NCBI RefSeq assembly: GCF_052324685.1
Contig: NC_135219.1
Location: 22,599,316 to 22,663,315, forward strand
Length of the DNA: 64,000 nt
From: Brachyhypopomus gauderio
Taxonomy: Eukaryota > Chordata > Actinopteri > Gymnotiformes > Hypopomidae
Direction: 5' to 3'
How positions within the stretch are numbered: position 1 is the first letter of the stretch; the number at the start of each line of letters is the position of its first letter. A model generated the notes under the pieces. The model was not told the origin of the DNA and did no database searches. It was given only the letters and a program-made list of their open reading frames with translations. Below are positions 1 to 10,660 of this stretch, one piece after another. Position numbers and translations under genes: made by a program.

Positions 1-655
1 TTTTTATGATTTCTTAGGTTTTTGGACAATGTAGCGATAGGCCAATTTGAACCAAACTTGGCATACCTGAAGGACCTCAGTCTATAAAAGGCTTTGAAAT
101 TGGGAGTTGATCAACATGTTTATATGAATTATAGCAATATAGGTCATATATGGCCTCAATGATATAATGGGAAAATGGACCCACCTGAAAATAAAAAAAA
201 ATCCAACAATTTTTAAAAATAGTTTACCTACAGTGTCTACAGATTATGCCCATGCCACTCTTGCCATCATTGGATCAAATTCCTAGGACTAGTTAGAAAA
301 GTGCTATTTTCAAACAATTGATGAATGTGACAAAACTACGCCTTTTTTAATAGGACTTGTAATTGCAAAGTTGTCAGGTGGACTGCAAGGAATCAAAAGA
401 ATCAAGTTTCATTTTCCTAAGCAAAGATTTGGAAAAGTTATGCATGATTCACAAATAGTGCCACCTAGTGGCCAAATGTTTCAAAACTGCACAGTGTGAC
501 AGTCCTGAGATGTGTGTGAACCCTAAATTGCAAAAATAGGTTTCCCCACACTACGTGTGTGAACCCCAATTATAATTCCAAAACATCTCAAGTATGCCAC
601 CTTGGAAGTAATGTAGGATTGTTTTCACACAGCAATACGTGGCATATATATATAT
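1..655. repeat. Dispersed repeat, copy 1 (partner at 41,093-41,750)
   Basis: This stretch is almost the same as 41,093-41,750, in the same orientation, and ends in a (TA)n run in both places. It contains the motif cacactacgtgtgtgaaccc, and a related but inverted motif occurs near 27,692. No ORF is recognised. The left end is cut by the window. It is probably a non-autonomous DNA repeat of unassigned class. Confidence 0.8.
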
Positions 656-745
656 ATATTTTTTTTTATTTAAAAAAAATAAAAAATTGAAAACTCGCGG
701 GTTTAGTGTTGACAGTGGGAGCAAACCTGGAACAACAAATCAGAC

Positions 746-1045
746 ATGGATTTAACGAGAGAAGGCAGTCCTGCCAAAAAAGCTAAGCGTACGTGTAAGT
801 ACCTTGACGAATGGGACAGGGAATTTACTTTCCTAAAGAGGAGCATGAAGGGGCATAGCTACTCATTCTGTAAGATATGTAGCTGTGATTTTAGTGCCTC
901 TCATGGGGGAAGGAACGATGTCCGTCAGCACGAACAATCTGCCAAGCACGAACGCGGGCTAAAGGCACAGAAATATGCCCAGGAGATGTCCCCGTTTGTA
1001 TCTAGAAATACCACTAGAAAATTGAATTTTTTTATTCATTTGTAG
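746..1045 (+). pseudogene. BED-type zinc finger N-terminus of a hAT-like transposase (fragment)
   Basis: The 99-residue frame opens with a lysine/arginine-rich start and has a CxxC pair (FCKICSCDF) followed by HxxxxxH spacing (residues VRQHEQSAKHERG), the layout of a BED zinc finger at the start of hAT transposases. The same arrangement, including the SHGG tract before the histidines, occurs in the hAT element at 30,147-30,485. Nothing of the catalytic RNase H-like domain or hAT dimerisation region follows: the frame ends in AT-rich sequence. It is therefore read as a transposon remnant, not a host gene. Sequence at 1,180-1,200 resembles the subterminal part of the same hAT family. Confidence 0.6.
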
Positions 1046-1215
1046 TTCAAAACATAATTGGGGTGTTTATTCTTCACTTTTTGCCACTCCAAAGATGTTT
1101 TCGTCTCTCCTACAGCCTCGATTGCAGCTATATGTAAATAACCGATTATGCAAATTAGGCGATGACGTCATATACGTGAAATGTCCCGTATTTTTAAATA
1201 CAAAACTTGACAGGT

Positions 1216-1282
1216 ATGTTGCGGTGTGTGTGTGCGCGGTGGCGACGTGCGGTGTGTGTGTGTGTGTGTGAGGGGAGGGGGG
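1216..1282. repeat. GT-rich microsatellite
   Basis: Imperfect (GT)n interrupted by GCG units, followed by a G-rich run. Simple sequence only. Confidence 0.85.
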
Positions 1283-1589
1283 GTGACGTGGTGATTATCT
1301 GCTGGTCATCCGCATCTTCATCCCCTCCCCTGTGAGGCCAGCTCTGATTGGCTCTTGCTCAGACTCATCATCAGTGCTGGACCCCAGGAAGTGGGCGGTA
1401 GGTCATTTCCTGCACTGCCATGGCTGACGTGATGGACAGTGTTGCCAAGAAGTCCTGCTGAACTCTGGTTAAGGTCAGAGATCAGAAAGTCATTTCAGGT
1501 GGTTGTGGCAAACCAGTTAATAGAAATTATATTTATATTTCCAGATATAATTACATAATGGTAAACCAGCAGAATTAATAAGTATTAGG

Positions 1590-1800
1590 GGTGGGCATAG
1601 ATTAATTTTTTAAAATCTAGATTAAACTCACTGAAATCTTGAAATTAATCTAGATTAAAATTGCTCATTCAGAATATGTGTGCTACCCAAGTAATGACTA
1701 AAAGTCAGTCTTTGTTTTATTTATTTCTTGTAAAGTGTCCTTGAGTGTTGTGAAAGGCGCTTTTAAATAAAATGTATTATTATTATTATGATGTATACAA
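1590..1800. repeat. Dispersed fish repeat with (TTA)n tail
   Basis: AT-rich palindromic words built on TCTAGATTAA are followed by a cctt-gagtg-ttgtgaaaggcgc motif and a (TTA)n tail. Such tails are typical of fish L2/CR1-type LINE or SINE 3' ends. Family not assigned. Confidence 0.5.
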
Positions 1801-2020
1801 TGCTAATATCGGAATTAATTTAATATACACAAAGAAGCGGTTTGCTGCGAGATATTGTTAGGTTTCTCATTAAATGGCTTCAATAATATCTAAGTATAAT
1901 CATGCTCTGGAGCTCTGTTCACTGAATTCCAAACACATGTTCCCATGAAGCTCAGCCAATCAGAATGAGCGCTCCAGGTCCTTCACTAACTCCGCCCCTC
2001 ACTGTCTCTGCTCTTTGCAG

Positions 2021-2141
2021 GAGCTGGAGGAGAGCTTCCACATTAGCAGGATGGAGCAGATCGCCTTTGAATTCAATGTGCTGGTGTCTCTAGAGATGGT
2101 CCTCTACCTGCCCGAGAGCAGGTCACAACGCACTACCACCT
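2021..2141 (+). pseudogene. CABLES-like last exon (cyclin-box C-terminus), frameshifted
   Basis: A good splice acceptor (ctctttgcag, ending at 2,020) precedes a frame whose residues include LEESF, MEQIAFEF and VLVSLEMVLYLPE. CABLES1/2 proteins (Cdk5 and Abl enzyme substrates, with a cyclin-box-like C-terminus) end with a closely similar stretch. After LPE, an apparent two-base AG repeat moves the expected continuation (QVTTHYH) into another frame, and the annotated frame stops at 2,141. No matching upstream exon was recognised between 1 and 2,020, so this is either a detached exon of a gene starting outside the window or a decayed copy. Family recognition is from memory of the CABLES C-terminus. 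Confidence 0.5.
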
Positions 2142-2379
2142 GAGCCTTCCAGTCCCAGCCAGCCCAGCCAGAACTGACGCCCCCTTTGAGTGGGTGTGGT
2201 TTTGCAGACCGGCCTCAGGGAGGACTTCAGCACAACACTAAGTGCTTGTGGGTTAAATTGAACATTTGTTCTTGCTTTTTGTGTTTGTTTTTGGGTCTTA
2301 TGCGAGGGTAATTAAATGACAGTAATATTAGCTAAAGCACTTAAATCAACTCCAAACACTCAAATAATAAGAGAGATTT

Positions 2380-2640
2380 CCTTAAACCTCTCTTTAAACA
2401 TTATCTGTAGAACCAGCCTGCGCACCACGGACTTGTGCTAACGGGCCACCCAATGGAGGATGGGTTCCCTTTTGAGTCTTGGTCCTCCCAAGGTTTCTTC
2501 CTAATCCCCACCACCATAGGGAGTTTTTCCTTGCCACTGTCGCCTTGGCTTGCTCATTAGGGATCTGGACCCATACGATTGTAAAGCTGCTTTGGGACAT
2601 GTGTTGTGAAAGCTATATAAATAAATTTGACTTTGACTAT
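2380..2640. repeat. Dispersed fish repeat (LINE/SINE-like 3' tail)
   Basis: Contains the phrases cctcccaaggtttcttcc, gggagtttttccttgcc and taaagctgctttgggac, then an ATATAAATAAA tail. These occur in many fish transcripts as a repetitive 3' element. The short ORFs on both strands here are by-products of the repeat. Confidence 0.6.
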
Positions 2641-3176
2641 ACAACAAAAATAACTTCTATGTTTAATTTACAGTAGAACTATAATCCACACACTTCTTTG
2701 ATTGGTGTATTTTTAGGCACACTGAAACAGCATATATAATTTACTATAGCTATAAATTATTATACATCTAAGCATTCCTGCTTTTAACCTATTAATGGTG
2801 ATTATGTGTATAATTTTATGCAATGTATGTTTTTTTTTTTTATAGTTTGTCACTTGTACTACATCACTGTCCCACTAGTGGGCAGTATTTGACAGGGAGC
2901 TGTGTTGAGACCAGAGACCGTATGTATATATATATATATACATATACTCTCAGAGGGCCTAAAAATATTCTTAAAACATAAATATATATAATATAATTTA
3001 TCCAATTTTATTTAATCCACTTACAGTTTGACAATCGACATCTAAACAATTAGAAAAATATAAGCAAATACATTATTCACCCGTGTCAATCCAGAATTAG
3101 ACAGATGATGTAATGTGAATTATGGTGATTTATTTTATTTTTTTTTTCTCTAACCTTAAAATGATCCCTTTAAGGT

Positions 3177-3431
3177 CACGGGTCGGCAACCCGCGGCTCC
3201 GGAGCCGCATGCAGCTCTTTATCCCTGTGATGCAGCTCAGCTTTTGAATAGAATTAATGAGTATTTAATTAACGTATATTATTTTTGAGACTTTAAAAAA
3301 TGTTCGGGTGGAATTTTACAAATGTCCGGTATTTACTTTCGCTTTGCTTGAGTGACATGTCATCATCACTGAAATAAATTTCCAATTATTTTGCTTTTGT
3401 GGCTCCGAGTCAAAAAGGTTGCCGACCCCTG
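3177..3431. mobile_element. hAT MITE (CAGGGGTCGGCAACC type)
   Basis: The ends match the hAT terminal repeat CAGGGGTCGGCAACC in inverted orientation (left end cacgggtcggcaacc, right end ggttgccgacccctg). A near-perfect 8-bp target duplication (ctttaggt, one base different on the left) flanks it. No coding capacity. The same element, at the same place relative to the YqaJ gene, starts at 63,822 in the inverted arm. Confidence 0.8.
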
Positions 3432-3765
3432 CTTTAGGTCATGCTAGTCTGTAAATATTGGCTGCAATGTTAAGGTACAGTGCAATATGATTAATTGTAT
3501 AAAATGCTTTCACTTTTATATGTAAAATTGACACAACACAATACATTATGTATTTCTTAACTTTTACTGTATTTGTAAAAAAATTTAATGAATACAATAG
3601 TAATACAATTGACAGAATAAATTGAAATTGTTTTAATTGTTCATGAGTTCATGTCTTCATTATGATTTTCCATTGCTTGGTCATAGAGAGGTATTTTGGC
3701 ATGTAAGTGTTAAAGAAAAACATGTCACACCTCCTTTTCACCTCTTCTAATACACTGCTATCTCT

Positions 3766-6385
3766 CTAAACTCGCTGCACAAAGATATCATCATGGGCAC
3801 AGATAACTAAATCACACCACTGCATACCAGTAATCAATAACTGGAACTGGATTTGCCAATAATAACAATGGCTCTCCTTCAATTTGTGTAGGCCTTGTGC
3901 CACTTTGAGGAATTTGCAGTCTACATAGCTTTGTGCATTTGGGCACTTAATTTCAACAAGCCCAAATGATGGACGCTCAAGTGTGTCATACACAAGTCCA
4001 TCAGGTGATGCACCCAGCCAAGATGCATCTGGATGAATCACTAGCCCACACTTGGTCAAGTTCAAGTTTTTCAGAACTGCATAGTCCTTTAAGGCCCCTG
4101 TTTCCATTTCAAGTCCTCTCTTCATATGTGCTGTTTGTCGTGTCCCTCGGATTATCCTTTCTGCCAGGCTTTCTGCAGCACCTGGACCTCTAACGTGGCT
4201 CACCTCTCTGAAATGTGAGGCAGTCACTCTTTCTCTCCTAAGTGAATGCCACTCAGGTGTAGCACTTTGGGATCTTGTTGCCTCCTCAATAAGGTGTGAT
4301 TGTGACAAGGTCACAGAAAGTGAGCTTAGGTGTAGCTGTTCTTGGTGTGTTGGCACAAATGAATATTCAGGTGGGCTTAGATGGTAACATTCTAGTGGCA
4401 GACTCGGGAATGGGGGTGCATCCTCATGTATGACAACACTGTCAGATGGAGGTGGTGGTTGTTGATAGGACAGTACACTGCCAACTTGTACCTTCCCAAA
4501 GATGGAGTCCACAAGTGGCTTGTCAGGCGAGATGTTCATTGTGCAGATGAGTGGAAGAGAATCTGCTTTGATTCCAGCGTAGACTGGTCCATGATTGAGG
4601 GTGGCCGGGTGTGGGAGCTCACCGCTGTAGCCCTTGAAAAGTGTACTTCTGAAATAAAAGAAGAGTGAATAACATTTATTTTTACACATTGTAATCTGTT
4701 CACCAGCACAACTGATTGTGAATCACATATCACATGTCATCTGAAGTACAACGAGGCTAAATTAAATCTTGAAGAGAACAGGGTCTTATCAGATGATCAA
4801 AAGCATTCATTTTTTTTACCACACACTGTAATCTGCCTATTAAATTTGGTACTACATACCTAACTCCACTGGCTGTAGTAGCACCTGGTTTTGGCTTTAG
4901 GACAACCATGGCATCCACGGGTCCAGGCTTCACCCCCTATTAATTTAAAAGATGGTGTTAGTAAAGTGACTGTGATACATTAACTAACATTAAATAATGA
5001 AATAAGACAAACCATTGTTGGTGATTTATGCCACTTCTGTTCTGTCTGTGTGCATGAAAGGACAGGAGGGATCGACAGACATGCCAGATTCAGAATAATG
5101 AGCAGTCTGGAAAAGCAATGCAACCAAGTGTTTGCAGATTCCGCAACTAGCAACACAAGAGCAGTTGCTCTTAATGAGCACAACTGGCATTGAATCACGT
5201 AATGTCATCTGAAATACACAAGAGGCAATATTTAATATCTTGAAAAGAAGACTTCAGCAATGTCAATAGGCGCAATATCTGTCCCATCATGTTGGTAGTG
5301 GTGAATGTCACTTGTCTATTGTCTCATGTAACGTTTGTGCTGTTTTGCATCACTCTTAAAACACTTGGCTATACTGTCTTTCTATTCTACAGTGTTGTGC
5401 ATGGTTCAATCTACTAGTTCACTGAGCAACTATAAACTAAATATATTTTAGATTTAAACTTCATTTTCACTCCAGATGAAATGCTTACACATAGGAGTGA
5501 AACAGGCCTACTTATATTTATATTATTTTGTTGTTTCCACCACCAACAACAGAACAGTGCAGGTTTTACTTCAACTGCTTCTTGAAGAGTGTTATCAGAA
5601 TATGTTAATAGGTGTAAGTGTTGCAGCCATATGTTAATAAAGAAGTTAAGATGAAAGATTTGAAAGACAGATTGACAGATTTTAGAAAATGCAGTTTGAA
5701 GAATAGCTGAGGTGAACTATATTCTGCTTTTGAGTCATAGAGGTAGATAACAATAGCTCGAACTGTAAAATAAACTCCCATTTGTTTACTATAGGCAAAA
5801 TAGACTGCTAATGATTCCCACTCAGCTACTCTGCATTTGGCTACCATTGTAAGCTTTGAAAACCAATGCCTATGGTTATCACAGCTTACGTGAAGTAAGA
5901 GCAAGGATAAAAGATTGAACTTGTGTTGAACTCACTTTTGAACTTGTTCAACAGAACTTTGAACGTGACACTGAACAGAACTCGTGTCATTTTAACCAGT
6001 CCTACTCTCAGCTGGTGTGGCGTATCTGTTTTCTTCATAGATCTGTAGCAGTGAGCCCTCACTGTTATCTCGTTAGCCTTACTTTTGCCTGATACTTCCA
6101 TCAGAAATACAAACATGTTTTTAAAAGGCATTTCTAGTACTAGGACAGGTTGGTTCGTTACTAAAAACAACATCACTTCATTAGACTGCCACCTCAGGCT
6201 AGCTAGCTAACTAGCGTCGGCCACTTACCTTCAAAATTGCAGAGGTAGGATGAAACGTAGAACTTGAAACCCTTTTCAAGTTGACTCTGTGTCGTTGTAC
6301 TTGATGCTCTGACAATACGACGCACATCGTTGACGGTAAATTTCGGGAACTCCAACAGGCACCTTGTGAATTTAGACTCGGCCAT
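3766..6385 (-). pseudogene. SWIM zinc finger / YqaJ-like nuclease gene, left copy, broken
   Basis: Minus-strand gene with exons at about 6385-6229 (start MAESKFTRC), 6088-5997, 5208-5013, 4936-4860 and 4648-3766. All have usable GT/AG borders except the weak donor after 5997. The 5208-5013 exon holds a SWIM-type finger (CSC ... CKH, then LVALLF). The last exon holds a YqaJ/lambda-exonuclease-like PD-(D/E)XK domain: GLEMETGAL, SPDGLV and VEIKCP supply the acidic and ExK residues. Lesions: one extra base near 5,071 shifts the frame after the finger, a TAC-to-TAG change at 3,766 removes about 30 C-terminal residues kept in the right copy, and the old stop is also changed. Multi-copy SWIM/YqaJ genes are known in fish, and YqaJ nucleases accompany ISL2EU-type transposons. 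Which applies here is not shown. Confidence 0.72.
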
Positions 6386-6983
6386 GACATCGACACTTCC
6401 GCATACCAACCGGAAATACGGTACCATCCTGACACCAACGAGGAAGTGGTGCGTGCACCTAGGCCAATCAGGGCAAAACCAGTTTCAAATGACAGCAAAA
6501 TTGACCAATCATATCTTCCCTCTTAGTGGGCGGGCTTAACTGTATGATAATTTCTGCCCGCTGTGGCGACGCTAGCTGTCGTTAGCGTTATTATTTATTT
6601 ATTATTTACTTTTTTGTACATATGCTACTCAACTTGTTTAACTCTGATTCCTTGTATTACCACTTGTGCCTTGTTTTTGTTTGTAAGCGATTATTGTAAA
6701 TAAAGGTAAAAAAAAAAAAGGTTATTGTAGCAGCCTGGCTGAGTTGGTGTTTTGGTTAGAATAACAGGAAATTGTGATATCACGTGATACTCAACTTTGG
6801 AACGTTTGGTTTAGAATGTTTGGTTGGGAAGGTGGAATGTTTGGATTCAGTTTTGATGCTGAAAAGCTCAAAACAAGTCGCACGACATTTTGCTGAGAAT
6901 TACAAACCTAAATAATCTAACAAATCTTTCTATTTTTTCTAGATCTTTCTCTCTTTCTATTCTTTCTATTTTTCAGGTGGAGA

Positions 6984-7740
6984 ATGAGTTTTTACCCCAG
7001 GACAACTGACCAGCCAAGGCCTGGACAGGAACAGAACCACTTCAAAGACACACCAGGTTTTACCACTCATGGTGAGAAAAATACATTTTCATATACTGTA
7101 CATCATTTTATACTTCTATGTAAGACAGTATATTAATTCTTATGAGTATGGATTTCCATAGGCTTATTCATAATAATTAAAAGTTAAATATACCCATTTA
7201 TATAGTAGGTTTCTAAGGTTCAGAAAAATAACATGTTTATTTATTCTAGTGATGACTGTCAAGCTCTTTATTTCATGTGTACAGGATAATGTAATTAATG
7301 GAGCATGGGTTATTTCTTTGATTTCTTTGACTCAGCACAATTTTCATAAATCCCACCATGTTACATATATGTATTAACATTGTCCATGTGGCCATGGAAA
7401 AAGCAAATAAAAATATTTTTTTTAAAAAAGAAACAGATTTCTAACATGACATCACATTCTTAAGCATTCTCCCCACATTCTAATGGCATCACATGGCACC
7501 ATAGCCCTTGTTATAATCACTTGTTCATTGGGAAACACTTACAAGGCATTTGAGCCTCACTGGGAGGCGTGCTGGGTTTCACTTTACCTGCTGTGGGATT
7601 TTCAGGTGTGCCCTACAACCCCCAAGCGACAGTGATCCACACGGATCCCTGTGGACCAGCACCCTTCCCTCACAGAAGGACGGCGGGACCCTCAGATGTC
7701 GGCCATGTTAACATCCCTGTAGAAGGACCACTCCACACTG
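6984..7740 (+). CDS. togaram2: togaram2-like exons 1-2 (N-terminus)
   Basis: Exon 1 follows a pyrimidine-rich acceptor (ttctatttttcag, ending at 6,976) and has the first usable ATG at 6,984. It ends at 7,071 before gtgaga, in phase 1. Exon 2 (7606-7740) begins after ttttcag and completes the split glycine. It is proline-rich and encodes TDPCGPAPFPHRR. An untranslated first exon probably lies upstream because the ATG exon itself begins with an acceptor. No domain is expected in this low-complexity N-terminus. Confidence 0.55.
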
Positions 7741-8371
7741 GTACTGTGTAACACTGAAGATTACATGCGTATTCAACAAACCAAATAATCATGCATGATG
7801 AAGTAGAAAAAAACATTTATTACATTTGTTTGTAAGGACTGGCAGAGGTGCAGAACCATCAGCTTTCTGCACATGACCTGACCAGTAAAACATCAGTTTT
7901 ATCAGAAAATATGACATCACATATTCTTCAACATTGTAATGAATTCACATGGCACTGTAGCCCTGTGATATGTTTGGTGTAGAGTAGAGCACTTTAGAGT
8001 GGGCACCTTGACGACCCACATACAGTGTGGGTGTACTGTGACACTCTTTATCTGCTAGGCGGTTGTGTTTAGTCTAAGGTGATAATGCTTCGAATCATTG
8101 TTATACCAGCATAGTATAATACTGATAATACATGTATATGGATTACAGATGTCATTTTTCACTATTTTAGTACACCCCCAAACAATCTAAACAAAACATT
8201 GTCATGCTGCTTTGCTGGTTTCTGATACCTCATCTGGACTGTCTAGCAGTGTCTAGCAGAGGCGAGATGTGCTAGCCATGAGCAGAGCTAGGAGGTACTG
8301 TAGTTTGGCTCTTCAGTATCTACCAGTATCAGAATTAAAATAATTCTGAATTGTGCCAAAATAATTAAATT

Positions 8372-8545
8372 AGTGCTGTCAATTCCAGGTGCCGCGATTA
8401 AAAGTCCTCACCAGGATTTTGCTCTGGCTTCCTGGATTGTGTTGATTCCACTAATTTTACCTGAATTGCTAATTAGAAAATCTAGCAAGCTTGAGCAAAA
8501 TCCTGGTGAGGACTTTTAATCGCGGCACCTGGAATTAACAGCACT
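8372..8545. mobile_element. Foldback MITE with about 52-bp inverted repeats
   Basis: The left arm starting agtgctgtcaattccaggtg and the right arm ending cacctggaattaacagcact are near-perfect inverted repeats of about 52 bp around a 70-bp centre. The five bases aaatt lie on both sides. The paralogous position near 11,545 lacks it (an empty site), so it inserted after the local duplication. Confidence 0.85.
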
Positions 8546-8900
8546 AAATTAAATTGAATCAAATTGTATTGAAATGTAAGATTTCATGATGCAATGAACT
8601 AAAAGAATCATAACTAAGCTAAACTAAAACTGGGTCACACATATACTGAAGCTCTGATAAATGTCTTCCTGCTTCTGGGCTCACGGATGCCCTGCTTTCA
8701 GTTATTCAGTACTACTTCATTGTGCTGCCATTACATGAATTGTAGCAAGATGCATATGAGAAGTTGCCGTTCTCGGTCCATCTTGCTTGAATCATATTTC
8801 AGTGGCACTTTCAGATAAAGAAACATGCAACGTAGTACTAAGGCACTGAGAAATGTTATGGTGAGGTAATTTCTGCTAATGTCCTTATTCGCCCATGCAG

Positions 8901-9065
8901 GTGAAGTTGGCTCCAGCAGGTGTTCTAAACTGCCTGTGCTCACTTCACGCATGAGAGTGACCAGGTCAGGACTGATGAGGCCTTCTCCGCCCACCATCAC
9001 AATGTTGCCTCCACTCCCCAAACCTGCTGGCCGAGAGCCACTCCGTGCCTTCAGGCCTGCCAAAG
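8901..9065 (+). pseudogene. Hybrid togaram2-like exon made from two exons
   Basis: The first half (GEVGSSRCSKLPVLTS) matches the start of exon 11850-12046, and the second half (MLPPLPKPAGREPLRAFRPA) matches the end of exon 13926-14067. Acceptor and donor are both retained, and the exon is 165 nt in phase 1-1, so its inclusion or skipping would not shift the frame. It could act as a cassette exon that repeats two peptide pieces of the linker, or be silent debris. No transcript evidence can be seen from sequence. Confidence 0.6.
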
Positions 9066-9500
9066 GTGAGCTCACTCTTTTGCTCTCCTGGAAATGGCAT
9101 CCAAACCATTTGTTGCAGCAACTACAACAAAAAAAGTAAAAAAAAAAAAAAGTATTAAAAAAGCAAAAACTGCTTTGAAAGCCCTATAGGGGAGACCGGG
9201 TATGGTTGTAACATGGGGAGAGTTGTAACTCCATCAGTTCCACTGATCACGGATAAGATAGGAGTCATATGATCATTTCAGTATTTACCCAATTCCTCCC
9301 TGATCCCACATGGTGAATATCAAGGCTGTAAACAGGCACATGCCGATTCCATCGAGAAAAAACTGAATGTATTTCATGTTCCATTCTTTACTTTAGCTGT
9401 GATATGTTTGGTGTAGAGTAGAGCACTTTAGAGTGGGCACCTTGACAGCCCACATACAGTGACACTCGTTATCTGCTAGGCGGTTGTGTTTAGTCTAAGG

Positions 9501-10116
9501 CAGGGGTCTCCAACCTTTTTGAGACTGGGAGCTACTTCTTGGATACAAATTATTGCGGAGGGTTACCAGATTAGAACGCATCAATCGAACAAAAAGTTGG
9601 TTTGGGGGGGGGGGGTGGGGGTGGCGAGGCGAACGAAAGTTGCGTGTAATAATAATAGTAGCAAAAACATGACGTGGCGACTCATGACGTGGGTGACCCC
9701 TGGTTTATTCAATATTGACGGCAGCCTAACTTTTTGATTGACAGCTAATTGAGCAATAGCAAACGAGAGAGAGTGTGTTATAGTGAATATATGTACATGC
9801 CGTTACTTGACAACGCGTCCGCGGAGTGATACAGAGAACGAGAATACCGTGCTGTTATCACACATATCTGCAGGGTTAGAACACTTCTCAACCAGTCGGA
9901 TTGTGAACTAACTGTTGTATAATTGGCGAATAATCATTTAGTGTTAGAAGGGGAGGGACAACTGTGAATTTTGATTGGACATGAATTTAAGTAGATTTCT
10001 CGATGGAACCAATTAGGTTTACAAATTTATATGTAATTCATTGGCCCTTTGGCGAGCTATTCGGAAAGGGGTGGCGAGCTACTGGTAGCTCGCGAGCGAC
10101 GTGTTGGAGACCCCTG
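9501..10116. mobile_element. hAT non-autonomous element (CAGGGGTCTCCAACC)
   Basis: Starts caggggtctccaacc and ends gttggagacccctg, with a perfect 8-bp target duplication gtctaagg at 9,493-9,500 and 10,117-10,124. The empty paralogous site is at 8,078-8,085. No intact transposase frame. The interior contains a G-run near 9,605. Confidence 0.9.
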
Positions 10117-10660
10117 GTCTAAGGTTATAATGCTTCGAATCATTGTTATACCAGCATAGTATAATACTGATAATACATGTATATGGATTACAGATGTCAT
10201 TTATCACTATTTTAGTACACCCCCAAACAATATAAACAAAACATTGTCATGCTGCTTTGCTGGCTTCTGATACCTCATCTGGACTGCTGCCAAAGCATAT
10301 ATCTATTAATCTTTGTAATCTATGTAACATGGCTTCTTTAAGTATTGGGTATCACCTGGCCAGCGTTAAGCAGTGGTATGCAGCAGCAGTCTGTGTGATA
10401 TAAGGAGTTTGTGCTTTGTACCTACTTCTGTTGGCAAGGACAATGTGAGCTTACAAGCAAGACTAGACTTGAATGTTTTATTGCAGTCAGTTGATTGTGC
10501 CAGCACCCCACTCCCCAGAATGCCAATCCCACATGCCAAAATATCCATTATCATAATCTATTATTATTTAAAATGCAGTATGATCTGCAGGTCTTAATTT
10601 CATATGCTGGTCTGAAGATTGAACGTGTCCTCTACAGTTCTGTCTGTGTTTCATGTCCAG

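Larger units (their letters stand above)
3177..6472 (-). repeat. Left arm of a large inverted duplication (partner 59,723-64,000)
   Basis: Read on the minus strand from 6,472 downward, the sequence matches the plus strand from 59,723 onward at high identity, including exons, introns and the hAT MITE. About 53 kb separates the arms. Homology begins abruptly at ggcctaggtgcacgc on both sides. The right arm carries one 1.5 kb replacement (61,440-62,945), and its far end lies beyond the window. Confidence 0.85.
7969..9180 (+). repeat. Rearranged duplicate of 9,402-14,190 with internal deletions
   Basis: Three successive pieces match three downstream regions in order: 7,969-8,245 matches 9,402-9,500 plus 10,117-10,290; 8,245-8,990 matches 11,455-11,945; and 8,991-9,180 matches 14,000-14,190. 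The simplest reading is one duplication of about 4.8 kb followed by loss of about 1.2 and 2.0 kb from this copy, leaving two exon halves fused. Several insertions are in only one of the copies, which dates them after the duplication. Confidence 0.75.

Noticed and set aside
2394..2676. Opposed small ORFs near 2.4-2.7 kb
   Set aside because: They lie in a dispersed repeat tail present across fish genomes.
5605..6176. Frames of 96-99 codons within the YqaJ region, mirrored at 60.1-60.6 kb
   Set aside because: Only the exon part (GKSKANEITVRAHCY and neighbours) is family-like; the rest is intron read-through preserved because the arms are duplicates.
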